This document shows positions 1 to 7,500 of a DNA stretch of 8,321 nt, one piece after another. The notes below the pieces were generated by a model. That model was not told the DNA's origin. It saw only the letters and a list, made by a program, of their open reading frames with translations, and made no database searches. Each line of letters starts with the position of its first letter. Within the stretch, counting starts at the first letter, position 1. Origin of the DNA: Veillonellaceae bacterium (GTDB taxonomy: Bacteria > Bacillota_C > Negativicutes > UBA1444); assembly GCA_012798135.1 (NCBI GenBank), contig JAAZNU010000217.1:1-8321 (forward strand), read 5' to 3'. The position numbers and the translations under genes are program-made.

Positions 1-535
1 CCAATAATTCCAGCCCGAATATATATGCTGTCGCATGTGATTCCCCGGGAACTGACAACCACATCTTTTTTACTTCATTGATATAATATTCCGGAATATC
101 ATCATACTTATCTACCACCGTATGATCTGCTATGATCTGAGGACCAGAATTTGGATTTTCTGTATCGGTTACGAAAGTGAGTTCATTGCCATAGGCGGTG
201 CCAGTACTATTTGTTGCATAGGCCCTTACATAATATGGAGTTGCGGGCTGCAGGTCAGATAAAGTGCTTGTAAAGCTTCCCTTCCCGGAACCATCGGTAG
301 TTTTTTTGTCGTTAATCGTTGGACCGGTATGAGTTGCCCAACAAACTCCCCTTTCAGAAATATCAGACCCTCCATCAGAGGAAATGTTACCTCCACTTAA
401 AGCACTACTCCCTGTGACTTCTGTTATAGGTTCTGTCGTTAATAAAGCTAATGAGGATTTTTCCTGACATGAACTTAACAGAAGCAAAGCCATTAATACA
501 ATATTTTGTAATTTAATTCCGCTAATAAAGGTCAT
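1..535 (-). CDS. Lipoprotein with fibronectin-III-like domain, N-terminal part (C-terminus off the left edge)
   Basis: Reading the minus strand from ATG at 535 gives 178 uninterrupted codons up to the window edge, so the gene is partial and its stop is not visible. Residues 1-23 form a lipoprotein signal: Lys8, a hydrophobic stretch, then the lipobox LLSSC with the lipidated Cys at 23, so the product is probably anchored in the cell envelope. Residues about 37-123 resemble the fibronectin-III-like repeats of Bacteroidota surface proteins, with the telltale phrases SERGVCWAT (60-68) and YYVRAYATNSTGTAYGNE (101-118). After a short linker, a second module begins near residue 133; it contains YDDIPEYYINEVKKMW (144-159) and PGESHATAY (163-171). 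I do not recognise this module; a carbohydrate-related or hydrolase role is only a guess. An internal Met15 is in frame but would remove the basic n-region, so Met1 is preferred. It is transcribed away from the export genes, so a shared function is not shown. Confidence 0.85.
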   Translation of the reverse strand, partial: MTFISGIKLQNIVLMALLLLSSCQEKSSLALLTTEPITEVTGSSALSGGNISSDGGSDISERGVCWATHTGPTINDKKTTDGSGKGSFTSTLSDLQPATPYYVRAYATNSTGTAYGNELTFVTDTENPNSGPQIIADHTVVDKYDDIPEYYINEVKKMWLSVPGESHATAYIFGLELL

Positions 536-877
536 AATTACAATTTATTTTAGCCTAATTAAGTCGAATACAAGTTCTGGTTATATAATCCTGTTTTAGA
601 ATCCCTTATTAAATAACACAATAATGATTAAAATGTTTAATAAAATATAAAGTTACTAAAAGTTATCTAATGATAGTTTTTCAGATGAAATTAAATCACT
701 GAACCTAAAACCTTATCCTGCAATATTTTGATGTAAAAGTATCTATTAATCATTCTTTTCAGTTTATTTATGCAAAAATTTGCATTGTTCATCAAATTTA
801 GAATAAGGATATGATAATTTAATTTCTATTACACTAAATTAGTGATTCCTTAATTTTCGATAATCCAATCGTTCATT
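536..877. other. AT-rich divergent intergenic region
   Basis: This 342-bp stretch separates two genes that point away from each other and must hold the promoters for both. It is strongly AT-rich and has no reading frame that looks coding on either strand. I found no full match to the Bacteroidota promoter (TTTG with TAnnTTTG downstream). The nearest partial match on the plus strand is AAAATTTG at 775-782, which lacks a properly spaced upstream TTG. The only ordered element I can support is the small palindrome at 832-844, listed separately. Confidence 0.7.
832..844. promoter_or_regulatory. 13-bp palindrome, possible operator or leader hairpin
   Basis: CACTAAATTAGTG is a perfect inverted repeat: six-base arms around a single central A at 838. 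It ends 33 bases before the start codon of the export lipoprotein gene, where a repressor or activator site would affect expression of the export pair. The sequence is short and AT-rich, so a chance occurrence is possible, and no regulator gene is visible in the window to pair with it. Confidence 0.3.
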
Positions 878-1681
878 ATGATCGCAAAAATCTTTTCGAA
901 ACTTCACAATAGGTGCAATAATTGTACTTTACCAGCCTTTCTTATTTCCCTTTCGCTTTTGTCATCATGTATAGCACAACGCAATGTTGAATATTTACAG
1001 GATGTAAATGAGACTATCAAATCATTTACAGAAACTGAATTTCCTGATTATAAACTGAAGGCCAATGATGAATTATATATTCAGATAAACAGTCTGGATG
1101 AAGAAGCAGCTAACGTTTTCTCCAGTTCAAGGCAGCAATCTGCATACTTTGGATCCATTCAGCCATATGGGGCGTCGTTACTATCGTATTCAGTTGATAA
1201 GGAGGGATATTTACTTTTACCTGTCATTGGGAAAATACTTGTAAGAGATAAAACGCTTTCAGATGTAAATCTTATAATAAAGGATTCACTTACTCATGTA
1301 CTAAACCAGCCGGTTGTATCTGTAAAGCTTGTAAACCGTTATGTTACTGTATTAGGAGAAGTCCGTAATCCCGGACATTTTTCATATGCACAGGAGAAAC
1401 TCTCAGTTTATGACGCAGTAGGACTTGCAGGAGATATGACTGAATATGGAAACCGTAACCGAGTTTTATTGATACGCAATGAAAACGGAGAGAACCTTCG
1501 CATCAATTTAGACCTTACCAAATCAGAGATGCTTGTATCAAATTATTATTATTTAAGGCCAAATGATATGATCTATATTAAACCGCTCAGAAAAAAATTC
1601 TGGGGTATGCGGGAATTCCCGTTTTCAGTATTGTTTTCAACTTTAACCACCGGCCTTTTAATCTACAATATTTTCAGGTAA
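878..1681 (+). CDS. Polysaccharide export outer-membrane lipoprotein (Wza-like)
   Basis: A 267-residue protein of the Wza/polysaccharide export family, which forms the outer-membrane exit channel for capsular or exopolysaccharide. The signal peptide has basic residues at 4-12, a hydrophobic core at 18-29 and a lipobox LLSSC with the lipidated Cys at 31. A poly-export domain spans about 55-150 (opening DYKLKANDELYI at 57-68; SVDKEGYLLLPVIGKI at 105-120). It is followed by a SLBB-type domain at about 152-235 (VTVLGEVRNPGHF at 156-168; LRPNDMIYIKP at 226-236). A hydrophobic segment at about 247-266 matches the C-terminal membrane-spanning helix usual in this group. It is shorter than E. coli Wza, as is common for Bacteroidota members. 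The first ATG fits because it places a normal basic n-region before the hydrophobic core; there is no clear Shine-Dalgarno sequence. It is probably cotranscribed with the kinase gene that starts 23 bp after its stop. Confidence 0.95.
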   Translation: MIAKIFSKLHNRCNNCTLPAFLISLSLLSSCIAQRNVEYLQDVNETIKSFTETEFPDYKLKANDELYIQINSLDEEAANVFSSSRQQSAYFGSIQPYGASLLSYSVDKEGYLLLPVIGKILVRDKTLSDVNLIIKDSLTHVLNQPVVSVKLVNRYVTVLGEVRNPGHFSYAQEKLSVYDAVGLAGDMTEYGNRNRVLLIRNENGENLRINLDLTKSEMLVSNYYYLRPNDMIYIKPLRKKFWGMREFPFSVLFSTLTTGLLIYNIFR

Positions 1682-1704
1682 AATACAATTAGAAATTATC
1701 CTTT

Positions 1705-4089
1705 ATGTCAAGCTCTCATAACATTAATATTCAGCAGGACAGCGAATTAAAGAAAATATCTGAGTTATTCATCAGAAATTACAAGTTATTCACCATAAGT
1801 GTTATGATTGCCCTTTTACTGGCATTTCTGATAAACAGGTACTCTATACCTTTGTATAAAATATCTTCCTCAATACTTATTAAGGAGAATGAAAATCAAC
1901 GAAGTGATGTAAATGACTTTCTAAACAGCAGCCTGCTTGGTAATAACAGGAACTTTCAGAATGAGATGTGGGTTATTAAATCATCTCCTGTTCTCGAGCA
2001 GACTGCCAAAAATGTTGGTTTAGAGGTCTCATATTTCTACAGGGACAGGTTACAATACAAGGATATATATAACAGTGCTCCATTTGAAGTATCTTATTTA
2101 TCCAACCATCCGCAACCTGTGGACGTCAGATTTAACATTTCAATCATAGGCAAAGAGCTTTTAAGAATAAATGCGGAGTCCAAAAAGGCTTTCTTTCTGA
2201 ACTACGAATCAAATGAAGTAACACATCAGAAAAACAACTGGGTTTTTAGCAAAGAAGTGAAATCCGGTGATCTTGTTGAAACTTCGGACCTTGCATTTAT
2301 TATTAAGATTGACTCATCAAAAATTACCAATAACTCACTTAAAACTAAATATAGTTTTATGTTCAGGCCAATCCCATCGGTAGTTAATGGGCTTAAAGGC
2401 AATCTTGAATTTAAAATGGTTGATAGGATGGCTACTGTTATAGAGATTGGGCTTAAATCCGAATCCTTAAAGAAAGGTATCGATATTGTGAATGAATTAA
2501 TGAATGTCTATTCTGAGAAAAATCTTGAACGAAAAAACCATAATGCAAGTATTACTATCGACTATATAGAAAAACAATTGAATGAAATTTCCGATTCACT
2601 AAGCCTTGCAGAGGATAATCTTCAAAATTTCAGATCATCCAATCAGTTATTAAACATTTCTGATCAGGCTACCGGAATATCATCGCAATATATGAATCTT
2701 CAGAATCAGCTTGCCGAGATGGTTTCCAGAAAGAAATATTATGATTATGTATCTGACCTTCTGGCCAAAGATAATTTCTCAAATATGATGTTGCCGGCAT
2801 CTATTGGGATTTCAGATCCCATACTGAACACAATGATGTCAGAACTTATAACTGCACAGGCACAAAGGGCGAATTTAATCCAGAACAATCAGGAAAGGAA
2901 TCCTCTGGTTCAGAAACTTAATATTCAGATTGAAAATGCCAAGAAAACAATAACTGACAATATAGCTTCAGTGGCTAAGACGACCAGTATTTCCATCGAG
3001 GATATGAATAAAAGGATTAGAAAAATCGAATCTGAGATTAGCCAGCTACCTCTTACTCAGAGACAGCTTGGCAGCATTGAACGGAAATACAGGCTGAATG
3101 ATGCAATTTACAACTACCTCCTTGAAAAACGTGCGGAAGCTAAAATAACAAAAGCTTCCAATTTACCGGATAATATTATTATTGAATCAGCGAAAATGGT
3201 TGGATCAGCGCCAATCAAGCCAAACAAAAAATTGAATTACCTTATTGCTTTGTTACTGGGCTTGTCGATTCCTTACGGATATTTAACATTCAAAAGTGTT
3301 TTAAATAACAGGGTTGAATCTCAGGACGATGTTGAACAATTAACGACTATACCCATACTAGGCAAAATAATGCATAATAGATATAGAACCAGCAATTTAA
3401 TGTATGAATTCCCAAAATCTAATATTGCAGAATCTTTCAGAGCACTTCGTACAAATCTCGATTTTTATGTAAGAGGAGGTCATAAAAAAGTTATCCTGGT
3501 GACTTCATGTCTGGAAGGAGAAGGAAAATCCTTTATTGCTCTGAACCTTGCCATGAGTTATGCGCAACTTGGAAGAAAAACGATTCTTATTGATTTTGAC
3601 CTGAGGAAACCTAAAAAGTACTTCAATGAACAGGAAGAATCAACAGAGGGATTAAGTTCATTCATGATAAATAAATCCAGGCTTGAAGATATTGTTGCCA
3701 ATTCACCGCATGAAAAGCTGGATTATATTCCTTCCGGAATCCTTCCCCCTAATCCTGTTGAATTAATTGCCCTTGAACAAACTGAGAAACTTCTTAAGGA
3801 CCTGAGGGAAGATTATGACATAATTGTGCTGGACACGACCCCTCTGGCACAGGTTATTGATGCATATTTGTTATTTGAACATGCTGATCTTCGTATTTTA
3901 ATTACCAGATATAAATATACCCTGAAAAATGTACTGTCGTTAATACTGAAGGATCTGGATAATAAGAAAATCTCAAATGCATGCATTGTACTAAATGATA
4001 ACAGGATTTTCACTGATCAATATGGATATGGATATGGGTATTATAGTAAAGGAAAGAAGAAAAATGGTAAAAATTCTGTAAAAGCATAA
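1705..4089 (+). CDS. Wzc-like polysaccharide co-polymerase / BY-family tyrosine autokinase
   Basis: A 794-residue inner-membrane protein controlling polymer length and export, the partner of the preceding Wza-like channel. Order of parts: Wzz-type N-terminal region with transmembrane helix 1 at about 27-46; a long periplasmic region with predicted coiled coil (about 283-345 and 405-460) and a GNVR-like segment near 450-480; transmembrane helix 2 at about 509-529, preceded by the proline-containing APIKPNKK; then a cytoplasmic BY-kinase domain. Kinase motifs are all present: the EX2RX2R oligomerisation motif at 576-582 (ESFRALR), Walker A EGEGKS at 604-609 with Lys608, Walker A' ILIDFDLRKP at 627-636 (Asp630, Asp632), and Walker B DIIVLD at 705-710. 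The tail has a tyrosine cluster (Tyr773, 775, 777, 779, 780), the expected autophosphorylation site, followed by a Lys-rich end. The kinase should therefore be active. No matching phosphatase gene is visible. Gene length is typical for the fused Bacteroidota form. Confidence 0.95.
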   Translation: MSSSHNINIQQDSELKKISELFIRNYKLFTISVMIALLLAFLINRYSIPLYKISSSILIKENENQRSDVNDFLNSSLLGNNRNFQNEMWVIKSSPVLEQTAKNVGLEVSYFYRDRLQYKDIYNSAPFEVSYLSNHPQPVDVRFNISIIGKELLRINAESKKAFFLNYESNEVTHQKNNWVFSKEVKSGDLVETSDLAFIIKIDSSKITNNSLKTKYSFMFRPIPSVVNGLKGNLEFKMVDRMATVIEIGLKSESLKKGIDIVNELMNVYSEKNLERKNHNASITIDYIEKQLNEISDSLSLAEDNLQNFRSSNQLLNISDQATGISSQYMNLQNQLAEMVSRKKYYDYVSDLLAKDNFSNMMLPASIGISDPILNTMMSELITAQAQRANLIQNNQERNPLVQKLNIQIENAKKTITDNIASVAKTTSISIEDMNKRIRKIESEISQLPLTQRQLGSIERKYRLNDAIYNYLLEKRAEAKITKASNLPDNIIIESAKMVGSAPIKPNKKLNYLIALLLGLSIPYGYLTFKSVLNNRVESQDDVEQLTTIPILGKIMHNRYRTSNLMYEFPKSNIAESFRALRTNLDFYVRGGHKKVILVTSCLEGEGKSFIALNLAMSYAQLGRKTILIDFDLRKPKKYFNEQEESTEGLSSFMINKSRLEDIVANSPHEKLDYIPSGILPPNPVELIALEQTEKLLKDLREDYDIIVLDTTPLAQVIDAYLLFEHADLRILITRYKYTLKNVLSLILKDLDNKKISNACIVLNDNRIFTDQYGYGYGYYSKGKKKNGKNSVKA
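4021..4044 (+). repeat. Short in-frame hexanucleotide repeat encoding the tyrosine cluster
   Basis: Within the kinase gene, the bases TATGGA, TATGGA and TATGGG follow each other directly and are followed by TATTAT. They encode Tyr-Gly, Tyr-Gly, Tyr-Gly, Tyr-Tyr (residues 773-780). Because the unit is six bases, gain or loss of a copy would keep the frame and change the number of phosphorylatable tyrosines. The repeat is short, so it may simply reflect the protein's Tyr-Gly composition. Confidence 0.5.
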
Positions 4090-4117
4090 AAGACTGGTCG
4101 TACATGCCAGGCTGTTA

Positions 4118-4129
4118 TGTTTATAAACA
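4118..4129. repeat. 12-bp perfect palindrome
   Basis: TGTTTATAAACA reads the same on both strands with no spacer. It lies 28 bases after the stop codon of the kinase gene. Without a loop it is more like a dimeric protein-binding site than a terminator hairpin. It is AT-rich, so chance is a real possibility. Confidence 0.3.
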
Positions 4130-4395
4130 CCAAATTACATATTCTCAAATCCGTGAAATTTTAGAATTCAGTTGCATGTGTTAGTTTCTTAATAGTATCT
4201 GTCAGCACAGCGGTGAAACATAAATGATTATACCTCAGGCAATAATTCAATCCTGACGTACCTGTAAAGTTTAGAATTTACTGAAATTTTCTTTTCATGG
4301 TAATCATGTAACCTGATTGATGCAAATTATAGGAATGTTGAAAACTTGTTGATAATTTTTATGACTGTCGCTAAATTATAAAAACAAGCTCAGGT

Positions 4396-4429
4396 TTTGA
4401 CAACACTTAAATATTTATCTGTATATCTG
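4396..4429 (+). promoter_or_regulatory. Weak candidate promoter for the beta-helix gene
   Basis: TTTG at 4396-4399 is followed, 22 bases later, by TATATCTG at 4422-4429, which differs at one defined position from the Bacteroidota -7 element TAnnTTTG. The spacing is at the loose end of what is reported for the phylum. If used, the leader before the start codon at 4576 would be about 140 bases. The call rests on a single imperfect match and is weak. Confidence 0.2.
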
Positions 4430-4575
4430 CTGATTAAGCTTATGATTTATTCGACTTTCTAAAACGACAATACTTCATTTTCGAGGTTAGGAATAATCTC
4501 ACATACGAAAAACAATAGTTTGTCGTTAAAAAATCAATGTTAGTCAAAGAATTTTAAACTTTTATCAAAATTTTC

Positions 4576-7500
4576 ATGAGAAGAGCATTATTCGTTCTGC
4601 TTAATTCCATAAGTATAATAGTTTCTGCAACAGATTATTATATGAGTTCATCAGGCAACGATCAGGCTAACGGAATTTCTCCATCAACTCCATGGCAATC
4701 AATCGCAAAACTAAATACAGTCCTTTCTGGATTAAAACCTGGGGACAGAGTTCTATTCAAACGGGGAGATACCTTTAATGGTTCCTTACATATTACAGCA
4801 TCAGGGACTGAGGGGAATCCTATTGTATTCAGCAATTATGGAACAGGCAGCGAGCCAGTGATTTCAGGCTTCTCGACTATTTCAGACTGGACCAATAATG
4901 GAAGAGGTATATTTTCAAAAGTTTTAGAATGCAGTTCGGAACCAATGATGGTGGTTTTTGATGGAGCCAACACTGGGATGGGAAGATTTCCTGATAATGA
5001 CTGGCTTACAATAGACTCACACTTCGGTAATACTTCCCTGAGCGATGCAGAATTAAATAGTTCTACAATAAACTGGACTGGAGCAACGGTCACAATAAAA
5101 GTAAACAGATATACCACAAATTACCTGACCATAGGTTCTCATTCAGGTAATACCATAAATTTTCCACAGGGAGCATCATTTGAACTGTGTGATGGTTTTG
5201 GATACTTTATTCAGAATGACCTAAGGACTTTAACATTATTTAAAGAATGGTATTATGATTCAAAAACCTCTACATTTTATATGTATTTTGGTGTGGAATC
5301 ACCACTAAATCATGATGTAAAAGTTGCAGCAGTCGACAATGGCGCTGTGATTACAGGGGCAGGTTATATTACTATTGATGGTCTATCATTTCAGGGATTC
5401 AATGTTAATGCTATTGATCTTAATAATGCACCCCATATTACCATTCAAAATTCAATTGTCCGCTATATTGGGAATAATGCCATTGATGGAAATAAATCAG
5501 GATATAGAACTTCCTCAGATTTTATCTTCCGCAACAATAATGTAAGCGATGTAAATAATTGCGGACTTTTTCTCTTTTCTCAATTTACGCATGCCTTAAT
5601 AGCAAATAATAGTATAAGTGATGTAGGCCTCATTTTTGGAACAGGTTACAAAAAAGATTTAATGTCACATTCAGCAATTTTCATAGGGAATGTGGGATTT
5701 GACAATTTAAACACCATAATAGGATACAACAGAATAACAAATATCGGTCATCGGGGAATTTCCTTTCTTGGTACAAATATTACAATCAATAACAATCTGA
5801 TCGATGCATTTTGTCTTAAAGAAGACGATGCCGGAGGTATATACACCTATCAGGAAACCTATGAAACAAGATCATGCAACGTAATAAATAATATTATTCT
5901 GAATGGGGTAGGAAATATTTCCGGTACAACAACACCTTCATACGACAGAATGGCAGTAGGAATTTATACAGATGGATTTACAAGAGGTATTAATATTGAG
6001 GGAAATTCAGTAGCTTTTTGTACATACTCACCCGGGTACTTTTCAAACAGCAACGTTCACGGCAATCTTATAAATAATACATTTTTTGCCAATAGATACC
6101 AGATTTACACTTCCGGTTCAATTGGACTGGAATATATGACGATTCAAAAAAACAAATTTATCTGCAAATCACCATTCCCCTCAATGACCTGGTTTTTTTA
6201 TTCTAATACCGGTTTCCCTGATAATACATCTCTTGACTATAATTGCTATTCAAGACCTGTAGCAAATAATGATTTTATGCTTTGGTGGATCGCTCCAAAA
6301 AGTGCACAATATTTAAGTCTGGATCAATGGAGGAACACTACGGGGAAAGATCTCCATTCCTATTCATCTAACATTGCCGTTACTAATCCTGATGACATAC
6401 GGTTTGAATACAATGCATCATTATTAAATAAGGAAATTATACTGGATACAGATTATTATGATGTTGACGGAAACAAATATTCTGGTAAAATAATATTACC
6501 GCCATATACATCTGCTGTATTATTAAAGGATAACGGAACTGCAAGTCAGCAAAGCAATCCACTTTTATATGTATCCTCATGCGTTGAGGATAACACTCCC
6601 TCATTGATAAAAATTAACTGCAGTGCAAATCTTGCTAATATTGTATCTTCCTCTAATACGTTTACAGTACTAGTAAACTCCTCCAAAAGGGAAATTAACA
6701 ATATTACAGTATCCGGATCGCAGGTGCTTCTTACTCTTGCAAGTCCGATTTATATTGGTGATAAAATATCGATATCATATTCAGCACCCTCAGAATCCCC
6801 GCTACAGAATACATCAGGGACATTATTAACCAGCTTCAGTAACATGAATGTATCGAATAATGTAACCTCATCAAATAGCCAATCCGGATCAGGATCTGGC
6901 CAGACAAATCAGCCTGTTGAGCCAAAAACTAACAATCCCCCCGTTGTTCTTGTCAGCACACAATCTGAATATCCGTCAGGTTTTGTTGGTGAAATTGATG
7001 CCAGTAAAAGTTATGATTCAGATAAAGATATTTTGTCATATACCTGGATTGCTCCCGCTTCTTTTCCGGTTTCGTCCACAACTGGACCAAAAATAAGGTT
7101 TCTGAACCCGGTTGTCAATTCGACAATCACCACGGAATTTAAGCTGAATATATCCGATGGAAAGACTGTCCAGTCAAAGACAATACCCATTTCAATACGT
7201 CCCTACAGGACTGATTTAGATGTTGCAGAGGTAATCGATATCACAGCCAGTGAATATAATGCTTCTGATCTCCCATATAATATCCTGGATGGGAGAATTG
7301 AAACAATGTGGTCTGCCTATGGCGACAATCAATGGATTATCATGGAACTGAAAGAGCCTTTTGACATACAGCATGTCAAGATTGCGTTTCAACCACAAGG
7401 TAGAAAAGAATCTTATTTTGATATCCTCGCTTCCACTGATAAAAAAGAATGGGAACCAATTTTCACAAAAACTGCGTCATGTTCATTTTCAGGTAACCTT

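Larger units (their letters stand above)
4090..4575. other. 486-bp intergenic region between kinase and beta-helix genes
   Basis: No convincing gene is seen on either strand; the longest plus-strand frame noticed starts at 4104 and encodes only 26 residues. The region is AT-rich and long compared with the 23-bp spacing of the two genes before it, so the beta-helix gene probably has its own promoter. No strong terminator (GC-rich stem plus T-run) follows the kinase stop; the best stem there is CTGG/CCAG at 4094-4110, without a T-run. The stretch holds a 12-bp palindrome at 4118-4129, a possible promoter at 4396-4429, and a distant 8-bp inverted repeat (AACGACAA at 4463-4470, TTGTCGTT at 4520-4527) that may be chance. 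Confidence 0.65.

Noticed and set aside
723..782. Possible Bacteroidota -7 promoter elements (ATATTTTG at 723-730, AAAATTTG at 775-782)
   Set aside because: Each departs from TAnnTTTG and lacks a properly spaced upstream TTG/TTTG, so they were not listed as promoters.
3813..4013. 66-codon minus-strand open frame inside the kinase gene
   Set aside because: It lies opposite the Walker B and C-terminal kinase region, whose plus-strand protein is clearly real; the minus-strand peptide has no recognisable features.
4094..4110. CTGG/CCAG stem after the kinase stop as a terminator
   Set aside because: Only four base pairs, a nine-base loop and no T-run afterwards.
4104..4184. 26-codon plus-strand frame after the kinase gene
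   Set aside because: Too short, no ribosome-binding signal and no recognisable sequence; expected by chance.
4463..4527. AACGACAA / TTGTCGTT inverted pair as ends of a mobile element
   Set aside because: Eight-base arms only 49 bases apart, no transposase and no target duplication; most likely chance.
4836..5117. 93-codon minus-strand open frame inside the beta-helix gene
   Set aside because: Entirely opposite a well-supported secreted protein and without domain, signal or context of its own.
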